Notes: generated by a model not told the origin, from the letters alone. 64,000 nucleotides of DNA from Flavobacterium sp. JAS (GCF_020991455.1 NZ_JAJMOX010000003.1:1-64000), one strand, 5' to 3'; counted from the first letter of the stretch, positions 1 through 9,305 are shown. Made by a program: numbers and translations.

Positions 1-1
1 T

Positions 2-1291
2 ACCATTACTAAAGCTGATTTACTTAATGTTTCAAGTCCTCCAAATAAAACAGTTGCTTGTGGTGAAAATCCAGATGCTGCATTTGTGGCATGGATTGCT
101 GGATTTAAATATACAGGAGGATGCTCTGGAAATGTTCAGGCTACAGATTTATCTCAATTTGTGAAACCTCAAATAGGGGTGCCATTAGTTATTGAATATG
201 TTGTTTCGAACAATTGTGAAACGATTAAAAAAGTGTCAACATTTTTGATCACTCCGTGTACAACTCCAATTTGTACCTATACTCAAGGTGCTTATGGAAA
301 TATTGGAGGTATGTCATGTGCAGGAGGAGTTTCTTACACAACCAAAGCTCTTATTGCGAAATCATTAAGTACTTATCCAGGTGGAACAATGACAATTGGT
401 TTAGTTGGAAAATCTGTTTTAGTATCTAATAATCCAGCTGATATTGATGGTGTTATAGCCTATTTACCTGGAGGAGGAGGAAGCAAAGTGTTGCCAAACG
501 GAAATCCTCACATTAGTGCATTAACTGCTGACTATCTTAAAAATGGTAAAATCAATAATACCTTATTGGCTCAAACCATTACTTTAGGACTTAATTTAGG
601 TATTGATAGTGAGTTGAGTAAATTCAAATTGCAAGCAGGTATATTAGCTGTTGCCCAGCCTGTTGGTGGTTGCGGATCTAAAACTCCAAAAGAACGTATT
701 TGTAATCCTGACGGAACAGTAAGTAATGAATATAAATATTACACTATTTCGAACAGTGTAGTTAGTAAACTAGGAGGAGATAAAACAGTCTGGGACTTGT
801 TTAACTTAGCCAATCAAGCGTTAGGAGGAGGAAATACCAATGGAGCTTCTCTTTCTGATATCGCAAGTTTGGTAGATTTGATAAACAATGCATTTGATGA
901 ATGTAGAATTGCAATAGGATACAACATTCCGCCACTTGCTTGTGTAGCTACTCAAGCACCTATAGTTGCTGAGACACCTACAACTACAGAAACACCTATA
1001 GTTGAAAGCAGTGGAAAAGAAAGCAAAAAACCTAGTTTTGATGCTTATCCCGTTCCATTTAAAAATTACATTACAATTCGTTATAACTTTAATTATGCGA
1101 GCGATGTCAAAATTGAATTGTTTGATATATCAGGAACTTTGTTATCTTCTAAAACAGATACAAATTCTTACTTAGACAAAGAATATACCTTAAATATTGA
1201 TTTCTACGTAGGTAAATTCCAAGTTTATATTCTTAGAATTACGACTAATAAAGGCAGCAGTTCTAAAAAAATTATTTCTGCCGGTAATTAG
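2..1291 (+). CDS. T9SS-secreted repeat protein, 3' fragment
   Basis: This is the last 429 codons of a large exported protein whose start lies left of the window; the frame is open from base 2. The first residues (SSPPNKTVACGEN, then an Ig-like strand pattern) resemble the HYR/Ig-type repeats of long Flavobacterium surface adhesins. A cysteine-containing domain with Gly-rich stretches follows. After a Thr/Glu/Pro linker (about residues 305-335 of this fragment) comes a C-terminal domain that begins FDAYPVPFKNYITIRYN and ends KKIISAGN. That layout is the type A sorting signal recognised by the type IX secretion system, which exports such proteins and anchors them to the surface or releases them. 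What the protein binds cannot be read from this part. A terminator follows 20 bases after the stop. Confidence 0.75.
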   Translation, partial: TITKADLLNVSSPPNKTVACGENPDAAFVAWIAGFKYTGGCSGNVQATDLSQFVKPQIGVPLVIEYVVSNNCETIKKVSTFLITPCTTPICTYTQGAYGNIGGMSCAGGVSYTTKALIAKSLSTYPGGTMTIGLVGKSVLVSNNPADIDGVIAYLPGGGGSKVLPNGNPHISALTADYLKNGKINNTLLAQTITLGLNLGIDSELSKFKLQAGILAVAQPVGGCGSKTPKERICNPDGTVSNEYKYYTISNSVVSKLGGDKTVWDLFNLANQALGGGNTNGASLSDIASLVDLINNAFDECRIAIGYNIPPLACVATQAPIVAETPTTTETPIVESSGKESKKPSFDAYPVPFKNYITIRYNFNYASDVKIELFDISGTLLSSKTDTNSYLDKEYTLNIDFYVGKFQVYILRITTNKGSSSKKIISAGN

Positions 1292-1311
1292 ATTAATTTA
1301 TAAACCTTATT

Positions 1312-1344
1312 TAAAGCATCCGTTAAAAGCGGATGCTTTTTTTT
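1312..1344 (+). terminator. Rho-independent terminator
   Basis: The arms AAGCATCCG (1314-1322) and CGGATGCTT (1330-1338) pair perfectly around a 7-nt loop and run into eight T. It ends the T9SS gene upstream. Confidence 0.85.
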
Positions 1345-1506
1345 GAAAATTATTTTTTTTGTTTCCCCTTTGATTACGGGTATTTTACGCGCGAAATGAT
1401 TTAGTAAATGCAAATGAGATTAAAAAAGTTAGGAAAAAAATTATGTTTTTCTTTTTTTTGGTTTGGTTTTTGGAATACCTTTATAAATATAAAAAATATA
1501 AAAATT

Positions 1507-2028
1507 ATGAAAAAGATACTTACCATTTTTGCAGTCGTTGGACTAATCGCGTTTTCTAGTTGTGAAGGACCAGAAGGACCAGAAGGACCTCCAGGATTTG
1601 ATGCCCCACTTCCTTTTGTTACTGAAGCTACAATGGACTTTGTTAGTCCGAATTATGCAAATAATGTTGCGTTAAAAGGCATGCTATCAGGGGATAATGT
1701 TTTAGTATATGAATTAGTTAGTGCTTCAAATCAAGCTGATAAATGGGCATTATTACCTCAGATATATTATTTTAACAATGGCACAGAAACAGCTCAATAT
1801 AATTTTAATTTTTCAAAAAATAATGTTACAATTTTTATTGATGGTAGTTTAAGTGATTTTTCTCTATTACCTGCTAGTTTTAGAATTGGCAAAACATTTA
1901 GAATTGTTATTATTCCAGGTGATGACGGAGTAAATGCAAAAAAAGTAAAAGCAGATTATTCGGATTATAATGCTGTTATTGCAAAATATAACATTGATGA
2001 TAGTAATGTTAAAAATGTAAAATTATAA
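1507..2028 (+). CDS. small lipoprotein with collagen-like start
   Basis: The start at 1507 is chosen because it gives a typical lipoprotein signal (MKKILTIFAVVGLIAFSSC); an upstream in-frame ATG at 1408 would add 33 residues without a sensible signal peptide. The mature protein begins at the lipobox Cys and has a short Gly-X-Y run (GPEGPEGPPG). A predicted beta-rich body of about 150 residues follows. Proteins with this N-terminus are common in Flavobacteriaceae, but I know of no assigned function. It should sit in the outer or inner membrane facing the periplasm. It is converging with the minus-strand gene that follows and shares a bidirectional terminator with it. Confidence 0.7.
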   Translation: MKKILTIFAVVGLIAFSSCEGPEGPEGPPGFDAPLPFVTEATMDFVSPNYANNVALKGMLSGDNVLVYELVSASNQADKWALLPQIYYFNNGTETAQYNFNFSKNNVTIFIDGSLSDFSLLPASFRIGKTFRIVIIPGDDGVNAKKVKADYSDYNAVIAKYNIDDSNVKNVKL

Positions 2029-2040
2029 TCATTCTTTATT

Positions 2041-2086
2041 AAACGTAAAAAAAAGGAAATCGCAAGATTTCCTTTTTTTTACGTTT
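2041..2086. terminator. bidirectional terminator between convergent genes
   Basis: A 21-bp perfect stem (2041-2061 with 2066-2086) has a GCAA tetraloop. The A-run and T-run inside the arms give a U-tract in both directions, so it can serve the lipoprotein gene and the converging T9SS gene. Confidence 0.85.
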
Positions 2087-2091
2087 AATAT

Positions 2092-3906
2092 TTAATTTTT
2101 AATAAAAGTAAATTGTTCAGTATATGATCTTCCTGACCTATTATTTGAAACATTTATAAAATATATTCCGTTAACTAAATTTGAGACATTGATACTAATA
2201 AGGGTAGGGGTTATTTTTGTAAAATCATTTAAGTTTACAATATTACCTGTAATATTTACAATATTAATATTAGCGTCATTTAAATCGATTCCTCCAGTTC
2301 TGTTATATGTATTTTCAATGTTGATTATTGAAGTCGCTGGATTTGGATATATTTTAAGTGTTGATGTTGAATATACATTTGTAGAAGGGATTAAGCTTAC
2401 TTCATTACTATAGTATGTTTCACCAGTGTAAATATTATCTGTTGCTATACGTCTGTAATTATAAGTCGGTACTGTAGGTTGGTTTCTACCAACACCGGGA
2501 ACAAATTCAGGTGTCGACGGAAAGTAATCCTTTGACGTAGCATAAGGTATATTTGTCCAATTACTAAATTTCGCCCCTCTTTCTGTAACTGTTTGACTTT
2601 GCCATTGATAAAATAGATAAGTATTTTTATTAGAGACAGTAGTTGTTCCTGTAATAGTAGATGGTCTTTCAACAATATTTGAAGATGATACTTCTAAAGT
2701 TTGATCACAACATATTGTGTTATTGTCACGAATAGCTCTTAGTGATATTTTTAATGAATTACTAGCTATTTTTAAATTTTGATAAATAGCTATTCTTCTT
2801 AATAAATAAAAATTGTCTTTATCGCTGTTAGAGCGTGGTAAATATGACGAATTCAATGAAGGCGAAGATTGATTAGGAATTGTGATCCAGGAAGAACTGT
2901 CTTCTGTAGTACCGTTTGTTATGCGGTATTCCCATTCGTACTTATCAATCATAACATTTGTATCTCCTCTTTTTGGAACATAAAAAGGATCTTGAAGAAT
3001 ATTTAAATTTATAGATGAGTTATCACCAAAAATATCTTTTGGATTGGCATTATTAATTTCAGATGAACCGTCAGTGTTTATGGAAGCGTTAATGCGAATT
3101 TCATTTGGAGTTATTGGTGATGGAACAACAGTAATAGTCACAGAGTTACTTTTATTAGGAAACTGACCACCATAGTTATATCCTAAACTTCTTGTAACTG
3201 TAGATTTTCCAAGTTCGGTTATGTTGTCAATCTCTAAAGTACTACGGTTATTACTTATAAATCTAACACTGCCTAGTCCAGCAGCTTGCCAAGAAGAATT
3301 GATACCATAAGGTTCGTTTTGATAAGGATTAAGATAGGTAGTACCAGTTACTGGTGCAGGTTTTTCTCCAAGCCTAACCGTTTGGTCACAGCACAATGTA
3401 TTTGTAATTTTTGTTGGGTTTGGCGCATCTGCAGGAGGGTTTAAATTGGTTCCTGTAGTCACGGTTGCATTTTTAATCACAGAAAGATAAGCACTCTTAA
3501 ATACTGCTCCAGATGGGCTGTTCATGTTTTTATATTCGGCATAAATAAATCCTCCAGAGGTTTGAAAATCTGCCCAGTTTAAGTTTATCGTAAAACTTCG
3601 ATTAGCAACTTTTGCGCCGCCAAAATATAACGCACCACCGTCGCCGCCAATAGCAACATTAGGACCTATGGCAACAGAATTCATGTAATAAATCTTTATA
3701 GTTCCCTGGTCGTCCACCGAGGCACCGTCAGGAATTTCAACTTTTACACCTAATGAAACAGAAGAGTAAGGAACAGAGGCAAGGTTAATTGGGCCTGCAT
3801 TAACATTAGACCCGTTTACGGATGTTGGCGTGATTGTAACTTTTTGTGCAAACGAAATTGTAGTAGATAAGAATAGGAAAAGGAGATAGAAGTAATTTTT
3901 TCTCAT
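2092..3906 (-). CDS. secreted protein with T9SS sorting domain and two CCDQT modules
   Basis: A signal peptide (about residues 1-20, ending SFA-Q) and a C-terminal T9SS type A domain (STLKIYPNPATSIINIEN from about residue 513, final residues QFTFIKN) mark this 604-residue protein as exported and sorted by the type IX system. Between them are two modules, each centred on a vicinal-cysteine motif CCDQT (Cys172-173 and Cys399-400) followed by a stretch ending in a TGTT motif. The paired cysteines suggest disulfides or a metal site, but that is inference. No catalytic motif is seen. Similar architectures occur among uncharacterised Flavobacterium surface proteins. It ends against the bidirectional terminator to its left. 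Confidence 0.75.
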   Translation of the reverse strand: MRKNYFYLLFLFLSTTISFAQKVTITPTSVNGSNVNAGPINLASVPYSSVSLGVKVEIPDGASVDDQGTIKIYYMNSVAIGPNVAIGGDGGALYFGGAKVANRSFTINLNWADFQTSGGFIYAEYKNMNSPSGAVFKSAYLSVIKNATVTTGTNLNPPADAPNPTKITNTLCCDQTVRLGEKPAPVTGTTYLNPYQNEPYGINSSWQAAGLGSVRFISNNRSTLEIDNITELGKSTVTRSLGYNYGGQFPNKSNSVTITVVPSPITPNEIRINASINTDGSSEINNANPKDIFGDNSSINLNILQDPFYVPKRGDTNVMIDKYEWEYRITNGTTEDSSSWITIPNQSSPSLNSSYLPRSNSDKDNFYLLRRIAIYQNLKIASNSLKISLRAIRDNNTICCDQTLEVSSSNIVERPSTITGTTTVSNKNTYLFYQWQSQTVTERGAKFSNWTNIPYATSKDYFPSTPEFVPGVGRNQPTVPTYNYRRIATDNIYTGETYYSNEVSLIPSTNVYSTSTLKIYPNPATSIINIENTYNRTGGIDLNDANINIVNITGNIVNLNDFTKITPTLISINVSNLVNGIYFINVSNNRSGRSYTEQFTFIKN

Positions 3907-4040
3907 GATAAAGGCTTTTAAATTATTTATAATAAAGTAAACATAGTTATAAATAATGTATAATCTTATTTTTAATAGTTAAATTGTAGTACTTATCTTA
4001 TTATTTAACTATTGTTGAAGGTTTAAAACTTATCAAAAGC

Positions 4041-4076
4041 ATAAAAAAAGGAGATCATTTAATCTCCTTTTTTTAT
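4041..4076. terminator. terminator, usable in both directions
   Basis: The arms 4041-4055 and 4062-4076 (core GGAGAT/ATCTCC) pair perfectly and carry A and T runs on the outside. It lies 19 bases past the stop of the TerC-type gene on the minus strand. Confidence 0.8.
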
Positions 4077-4094
4077 GTATATATGTCAAGAAAA

Positions 4095-5060
4095 CTATTC
4101 TTCGTTTGAATCTGTAAGTGTTTTTTCTTCTCCAAATTTCAATGAAACCAAAATTCCCACTAAAAGCGAAAGAGCAATAAATCCTAGAGAAGCCCATTCC
4201 GGAACGTGAATAAAATCATGAAGAATCATTTTTAATCCTACGAAAGCTAAAATAGCAACCAGACTGTATTCTAAGAAACTGAATTTTGCCAACATATTTG
4301 CCAGGAAGAAATACATAGAACGTAAACCTAAAATGGCAAAAATATTAGAACTAAATACTAAAAACGGATCTGATGTAATAGCAAGAATTGCCGGAACACT
4401 GTCTACCGCAAAAAGAACGTCCATAACTTCAATAACAATCAAGGCTACAAATAAAGGAGTCGCAGCTTTTTTGGCTGTTTTTGTACTAATGAAAAATTTC
4501 TCACCATCCGTTTCAGAGGTAATCGGAATGATTTTTCCAAGTGCTTTATAAACGAATGAATCTTTTGGATGAAAATCTTCTTCTTCACCTGAAAATAACA
4601 TTTTCAAAGCTGTAAAAATTAAGAAAGCACCAAATAAATAAGTCGTCCATGTAAATTTATTGATAAGCATTACGCCAAAGAAAATCATTAATCCACGGAA
4701 AATGATTGCACCAAGGATTCCCCAGAATAAAACACGGTGTTGGTATTTTTGAGGTATTTTGAAAGAAGCGAAAATAATTGCAATTACAAAAATATTATCT
4801 ACACTTAATGATAATTCGATTAAGTAACCGGTAATAAACTTCATTGAAGCTACGGCTGGTTTCAGCTGATCCGGATTTGCAATATAGTCTGTGGTGTAAA
4901 GCCAGTAAATTACTCCCGAAAACAAGAATGAAAGCGTTACCCAAATCAGGGTCCATTTACTTGCTTCTTTGGTACTAATAATATGTGGTGTTTTATTGAA
5001 AACACCCAAGTCTAAAGCAAGAATAATTACAACAGCTACTAAAAAGAAAATCCAAACCAT
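4095..5060 (-). CDS. TerC/Alx-family integral membrane protein
   Basis: This 321-residue protein has about eight hydrophobic segments and the family's acidic membrane motifs: SLSVDNIFVIAI (about residue 82) and LFAVDSVPAILAIT (about residue 215), followed by NIFAILGLRSMYFFLA. TerC/Alx proteins are linked to metal efflux, notably manganese, and to tellurite resistance or alkaline response. The conserved Asp residues in the membrane are thought to bind the ion. Length is normal for the family. It is a single-gene unit with its own -7 box (TATCTTTG on the minus strand at 5084-5091). The substrate cannot be fixed from sequence, so I give no gene symbol. Confidence 0.88.
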   Translation of the reverse strand: MVWIFFLVAVVIILALDLGVFNKTPHIISTKEASKWTLIWVTLSFLFSGVIYWLYTTDYIANPDQLKPAVASMKFITGYLIELSLSVDNIFVIAIIFASFKIPQKYQHRVLFWGILGAIIFRGLMIFFGVMLINKFTWTTYLFGAFLIFTALKMLFSGEEEDFHPKDSFVYKALGKIIPITSETDGEKFFISTKTAKKAATPLFVALIVIEVMDVLFAVDSVPAILAITSDPFLVFSSNIFAILGLRSMYFFLANMLAKFSFLEYSLVAILAFVGLKMILHDFIHVPEWASLGFIALSLLVGILVSLKFGEEKTLTDSNEE

Positions 5061-5083
5061 TATGATAATTTTTAAATGATTTA

Positions 5084-5091
5084 CAAAGATA
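5084..5091 (-). promoter_or_regulatory. -7 promoter box of the TerC-type gene
   Basis: CAAAGATA on the plus strand reads TATCTTTG on the minus strand, matching the Bacteroidota box TAnnTTTG, 24 bases ahead of the start codon. No clear -33 TTTG was found. Confidence 0.5.
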
Positions 5092-5151
5092 GTTTTTGAA
5101 GTTTAACTTAAAAATTTATTAATAAAAATTACCTTAAAAATTTAGTGTTAT

Positions 5152-5228
5152 AAACCCGACAGGTTTTTAAAACCTGTCGGGTTTGAATGCGCATAAAATC
5201 TTTGTCAAAGTTTAAAACTTTGACAAAG
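5152..5228. repeat. two adjacent perfect palindromes
   Basis: The first palindrome pairs 5152-5167 with 5169-5184 (core CCCGACAGG/CCTGTCGGG). The second pairs 5200-5213 with 5215-5228 (CTTTGTCAAAG core). Each has a one-base centre. The first recurs in degenerate form at about 5576-5605, and the second recurs at 16497-16527. They look like interspersed intergenic repeats rather than terminators, since neither is followed by a T-run. Confidence 0.75.
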
Positions 5229-5618
5229 ATCCCTACAAAAAGTTTGTCCACGCATTTTTTGCATCCCGATTTCTATGATAAAAACTATTTTTTCATTCGT
5301 TTTTTTCAACGGATTAATCCCGATAGCTATCGGGACGTTGCTACAATGTAAATCATTCCTTTGGAATTTTTTCTAGCAGTTCCATAGGAACAAAATATAT
5401 TGTAGGGATGGATTTCAATCCATCATTCGCAATCAAAACTCAATCTTGTTATTCCGAGGAACGAGGAATCTCCGTAAGTAACTCCGCATAGTATTTCGCT
5501 AATCTTTGTAGAGTTACTTACGGAGATTCCTCGTTCGGAATGACAATGATTGTGGTTGTTTTTGTGTAAAGCCAAACCCGACAGGTTTTTAAAACCTTTC
5601 GGGTCTATTGACAATAAA
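5229..5618. other. repeat-filled intergenic stretch
   Basis: I see no gene here. The stretch contains CCCGATAGCTATCGGG (about 5319-5334), a module starting ATTGTAGGG at about 5400 that recurs at about 12360, and the long inverted repeat listed at 5441-5551. The short reading frames in it are by-products of the palindromes. Confidence 0.7.
5441..5551. repeat. long inverted repeat, family copy 1
   Basis: The left arm (5441-5484) and right arm (5511-5551) pair over about 40 bases with few mismatches; the core is GAGGAATCTCCGTAAGTAAC. Related copies lie at about 12345-12455 and 54218-54327. It is a non-coding interspersed element. Confidence 0.75.
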
Positions 5619-5649
5619 AAAAGTGCCATCTGATCAGGATGGCACTTTT
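5619..5649 (-). terminator. terminator of the GSII gene
   Basis: AAAAGTGCCATC (5619-5630) pairs with GATGGCACTTTT (5638-5649). Read on the minus strand it follows the GSII stop by 21 bases and ends in a T-run. Confidence 0.85.
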
Positions 5650-5670
5650 AAGTATATTATAAACTAAGAA

Positions 5671-6687
5671 TTATAGCGCTGATTTTACAGTTTTGATAAT
5701 TCTAGCAGCAATTTTGTATGGATCACCGTTTGAAGCTGGTCTTCTGTCTTCAAGGTATCCTTTCCATCCTTTTTGAACTGTATATAAAGGAATTCTGATT
5801 GAAGCTCCTCTATCAGATACTCCATAAGAGAAATCGTGAATAGAAGCAGTTTCATGTTTACCAGTTAAACGTTGGTCGTTGTAAGCTCCGTAAACTGCAA
5901 TGTGTTCTGCAACAACAGGACGGAAAGCTTCACAGATTCTTTCGTAAGTTTCTTTAGAACCACATGTTCTTAAGATCTCGTTAGAGAAGTTAGCATGCAT
6001 ACCTGAACCATTCCAGTCTGTGTCACCAAGTGGTTTTGGGTGATATTCTATATAGTAACCATATTTTTCAGTCAAACGATCTAATAAGTAACGAGCAACC
6101 CAAATTTCGTCTCCGGCTTTTTTAGCACCTTTAGCAAATAATTGGAATTCCCATTGTCCGCAGGCAACCTCTTGGTTAATACCTTCAAAGTTAAGTCCGG
6201 CAGCGATACATAAGTCAGCATGCTCTTCTACTAATTTTCTTCCGTGAGTGTTTTTTCCACCTACAGAGCAGTAGTACATACCTTGTGGAGCAGGATATCC
6301 TCCAACAGGGAAACCTAATGGCAATAAAGTTTTAGTATCCATGATGAAATACTCTTGTTCGAAACCAAACCAAAAATCATCATTATCATCATCAATTGTA
6401 GCTCTACCGTTAGAAGGGTGTGGTGTTCCGTCAGCATACATAACTTCTGACATTACAATGTAACCGTTTATACGAGTTGGATCTGGATAAATCGCAACTG
6501 GAACTAATAGACAGTCTGAAGATCCACCTTCAGCTTGTTTTGTTGACGAACCATCAAATGACCAGTTTCCAAGTTCTTCTAATGTTCCTTTGAAATTTTC
6601 GTGCTCTTCAACTTTAGTTTTACTTCTAAGATTTTGAGTTGGTTCATATCCATCTAACCAAATGTACTCTAACTTAATTTTAGCCAT
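5671..6687 (-). CDS. glnII: glutamine synthetase, type II (GSII)
   Basis: This enzyme makes glutamine from glutamate, ammonia and ATP in the cytoplasm. The start at 6687 (MAKIKLEYIWLDG) gives 338 residues, normal for the short eukaryote-like GSII class found in Bacteroidota; an upstream in-frame codon would add 14 poorly conserved residues. The N-terminal beta-grasp part includes WSFDGSST. The catalytic part carries the metal-site motif GFEQEYF, the ATP-site motif GSGMHANFS and a late arginine-containing loop (SDRGASIRIP). It lies back to back with a type III enzyme. The two unrelated classes share a 428-bp control region and each has a TATATTTG box, which suggests coordinated or opposed nitrogen control. 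Confidence 0.93.
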   Translation of the reverse strand: MAKIKLEYIWLDGYEPTQNLRSKTKVEEHENFKGTLEELGNWSFDGSSTKQAEGGSSDCLLVPVAIYPDPTRINGYIVMSEVMYADGTPHPSNGRATIDDDNDDFWFGFEQEYFIMDTKTLLPLGFPVGGYPAPQGMYYCSVGGKNTHGRKLVEEHADLCIAAGLNFEGINQEVACGQWEFQLFAKGAKKAGDEIWVARYLLDRLTEKYGYYIEYHPKPLGDTDWNGSGMHANFSNEILRTCGSKETYERICEAFRPVVAEHIAVYGAYNDQRLTGKHETASIHDFSYGVSDRGASIRIPLYTVQKGWKGYLEDRRPASNGDPYKIAARIIKTVKSAL

Positions 6688-6726
6688 AATAATATAAATT
6701 AATTTTTTTTGTTTTTTTCGTTGGGT

Positions 6727-6734
6727 CAAATATA
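6727..6734 (-). promoter_or_regulatory. -7 box for the GSII gene
   Basis: CAAATATA on the plus strand is TATATTTG on the minus strand, a perfect TAnnTTTG 40 bases before the chosen ATG. Between this box and the one at 7060 lie about 325 AT-rich bases with no gene; a small imperfect palindrome (CCTAAAAATTAGG, about 6751-6763) is the only local symmetry I noted. Confidence 0.6.
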
Positions 6735-7059
6735 GATTTATTTTTTTAGTCCTAAAAATTAGGGGGCTATTTTGTTTAGCAGAGTATTATTTTTTAGAGA
6801 AGCGCAATTTTGGTAGGGGTATATTTTATAAAAAGCAATTTTTAACACCATAAAAAAATAAATTCGTAATAAATACGATGGTTTTTTGAATTTCTGAGTT
6901 AAGAAATTATGAAAAAATGTTTATTTAATGAATAATACCAAGGTGTTTTGTTATATTTCTATAGTTAAGATTCATTATTCTTTGTAAAAAGCGTCTTCTG
7001 TTGAAAAATCGTCGCATAATTTTCTGAAATTTATCTTTTAAACAGGGGGTTTTATTCTT

Positions 7060-7067
7060 TATATTTG
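7060..7067 (+). promoter_or_regulatory. -7 box for glnN
   Basis: TATATTTG is a perfect TAnnTTTG, the same octamer as in the divergent GSII promoter, and lies 48 bases before the glnN start. Confidence 0.6.
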
Positions 7068-7115
7068 TTCTTCTTTTTTCAATAGAAATTATTACAAATT
7101 TTTAAACTTATATAC

Positions 7116-9305
7116 ATGTCAACATTACGTTTTCAAGCTTTACAAGAAGCTTCTACAAGAAAGCCGGTACATTTTGAAGAAATAGATAGAAAATCTAACA
7201 TTTTTGGTTCAAATGTATTTAATGAAAAAGCAATGAAGCAATATTTAACTTCAGATGCTTTAAAAGGGGTAAGAGATGCGGTTCAACATGGAACTAAAAT
7301 AGATAGAAAACTGGCAGATTATATTGCCATGGGAATGAAAGAATGGGCCCTTTCTAAAGGAGTTACACATTATACACACTGGTTTCAGCCTCTTACAGGA
7401 ACAACTGCAGAAAAACACGATGCCTTTTTTGAAACTTCTTATGACGGAAGTGATCCTGTAGAAAAATTTGGCGGAGCACAATTAGTACAACAAGAACCGG
7501 ATGCATCAAGTTTCCCAAATGGTGGAATCAGAAATACATTCGAAGCCAGAGGTTACACAGCGTGGGATCCAACTTCACCTGCCTTTATATATGGAACAAC
7601 TTTATGTATCCCGACAGTTTTTATTGCCTATACAGGAGAAGCTTTAGATAATAAAATTCCGTTATTAAGAGCATTATCAGCAATGGATGAAGCTGCGACA
7701 GAAGTATGTAAATATTTTGATAAAAATGTAAAAAAAGTTACCGCTACTTTAGGATGGGAACAAGAATACTTTTTGATCGATAAAGCCTTGGCAAATTCAC
7801 GTCCGGATTTAATGATGACCGGAAGAACATTATTAGGACATACATCTGCAAAAGGACAACAACTTGACGATCATTATTTCGGGTCTATCCCAACACGTGC
7901 TTTAACGTATATGAGAGATCTGGAACAAGAATGTATGTTGTTGGGAATTCCGGTAAAAACCCGTCACAATGAGGTTGCGCCAAATCAGTTTGAGTTAGCA
8001 CCAATTTTTGAAGAAACAAATCTTGCCGTAGATCATAACTCCTTATTAATGGATGTGATGCAAAAAGTTGCGGAGCGTCATGATTTTAAAGTATTATTTC
8101 ACGAAAAACCATTTAAAGGAGTAAACGGTTCCGGAAAACATAATAACTGGTCATTGGCAACAGATACAGGAGTTAATTTATTGAGTCCAAGTAAAACGCC
8201 AATGAGCAATTTACAGTTTCTTACTTTCTTTATCAATACCATAAAAGCCGTTAACGATTACGAAACTTTGTTAAGAGCTTCTATCGCAACAGCAAGTAAC
8301 GATCACAGGTTAGGAGCAAACGAAGCGCCACCGGCAATTATTTCTGTTTTTATTGGAGCACAATTAACCAAAGTTTTATCTGAATTGGAAAGTGTTACTA
8401 CCGGAAAATTATCTCCTGAAGAAAAAACAGACTTAAAACTAAATGTAGTTGGAAAAATTCCAGATGTACTTTTAGATAATACAGACAGAAACAGAACTTC
8501 GCCATTTGCCTTTACAGGAAATAAATTTGAGTTCAGGGCAGTAGGTTCAAACTCGAACTGTTCAAATTCAATGACTACTTTGAATGCTATTGTAGCCAAA
8601 CAATTGAAAGATTTTAAAATAGAAGTAGATGCTTTAATTGAGTCGAAAGACATGAAAAAAGATGATGCAATCTTCAATGTTTTAAGGGAATACATTAAAC
8701 AATCTAAAAAAATACTTTTTGAAGGAGACGGGTATAGTGATGCTTGGGAAAAAGAAGCAGCTAAAAGAGGTTTAAGTAATTTTAAAACTACTCCTGAAGC
8801 TATAAAAGCCAAAGTTTCTAAACAAGCATTTGACTTATTCGAAGAATTAGGGATTATGAATCATATTGAAGTTGAGGCACGTTACGAAATTGAATTAGAA
8901 GAATACACGAAGAAAATTCAGATTGAAGGAAGAATTTTAGGAGATATTTCAAGAAATCACGTAATTCCAACAGCAATTCGTTATCAAAATACTTTAATTG
9001 AAAACGTAAAAGGGCTAAAAGAAATCTTCGGGAAAGAATTTGAAACCATTGCAAAAGAGCAAATCGTTTTAATCAAAGAAATTTCAGGTCATATAGAAGG
9101 TATAAATTCTAAAGTATTGGCAATGACCAATGAAAGAAAAACGGCAAACAGTTTAACAGATGCGCAAAAAATGGCCGAAGCATATTGCAATAAAGTAAAA
9201 CCATATTTTGAAGATATTCGAAATCACTGTGATAAATTAGAATTATTAGTAGACGACGAAAGTTGGACCTTAACTAAATACAGAGAATTGTTGTTTACCA
9301 AATAA
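7116..9305 (+). CDS. glnN: glutamine synthetase, type III (GlnN)
   Basis: This 729-residue protein matches the large GSIII class of Bacteroidota and cyanobacteria, which forms dodecamers unrelated in subunit packing to GSI/GSII. Recognisable signatures are the N-terminal FGSNVFNEKAMKQYL, THYTHWFQPLTGTTAEKHD (about residues 82-100), LGWEQEYFLID (catalytic Glu region), RHNEVAPNQFELAPIFEETN and NGSGKHNNWSL. GSIII performs the same ATP-dependent ammonia assimilation as the GSII gene next door. It is transcribed divergently from GSII and ends at a strong terminator. Having both in one control unit implies a division of labour, perhaps by ammonia supply, but the sequence does not show which is induced. 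Confidence 0.95.
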   Translation: MSTLRFQALQEASTRKPVHFEEIDRKSNIFGSNVFNEKAMKQYLTSDALKGVRDAVQHGTKIDRKLADYIAMGMKEWALSKGVTHYTHWFQPLTGTTAEKHDAFFETSYDGSDPVEKFGGAQLVQQEPDASSFPNGGIRNTFEARGYTAWDPTSPAFIYGTTLCIPTVFIAYTGEALDNKIPLLRALSAMDEAATEVCKYFDKNVKKVTATLGWEQEYFLIDKALANSRPDLMMTGRTLLGHTSAKGQQLDDHYFGSIPTRALTYMRDLEQECMLLGIPVKTRHNEVAPNQFELAPIFEETNLAVDHNSLLMDVMQKVAERHDFKVLFHEKPFKGVNGSGKHNNWSLATDTGVNLLSPSKTPMSNLQFLTFFINTIKAVNDYETLLRASIATASNDHRLGANEAPPAIISVFIGAQLTKVLSELESVTTGKLSPEEKTDLKLNVVGKIPDVLLDNTDRNRTSPFAFTGNKFEFRAVGSNSNCSNSMTTLNAIVAKQLKDFKIEVDALIESKDMKKDDAIFNVLREYIKQSKKILFEGDGYSDAWEKEAAKRGLSNFKTTPEAIKAKVSKQAFDLFEELGIMNHIEVEARYEIELEEYTKKIQIEGRILGDISRNHVIPTAIRYQNTLIENVKGLKEIFGKEFETIAKEQIVLIKEISGHIEGINSKVLAMTNERKTANSLTDAQKMAEAYCNKVKPYFEDIRNHCDKLELLVDDESWTLTKYRELLFTK

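Noticed and set aside
1507..2028. True collagen-like protein
   Set aside because: Only about three Gly-X-Y triplets are present; the rest is a normal globular lipoprotein.
4333..4551. Plus-strand reading frame opposite the TerC-type gene
   Set aside because: It is the complement of well-conserved TerC codons and has no signal or family match. Other short frames opposite conserved genes (for example inside glnN at 8303-8812, CLC at 26945-27325 and the GH95 gene at 40478-40876) were dropped for the same reason.
5423..5629. Short minus-strand frame in the repeat-rich gap
   Set aside because: It lies in the long inverted repeat and the Lys/Asn-rich product reflects the palindrome, not a conserved protein.
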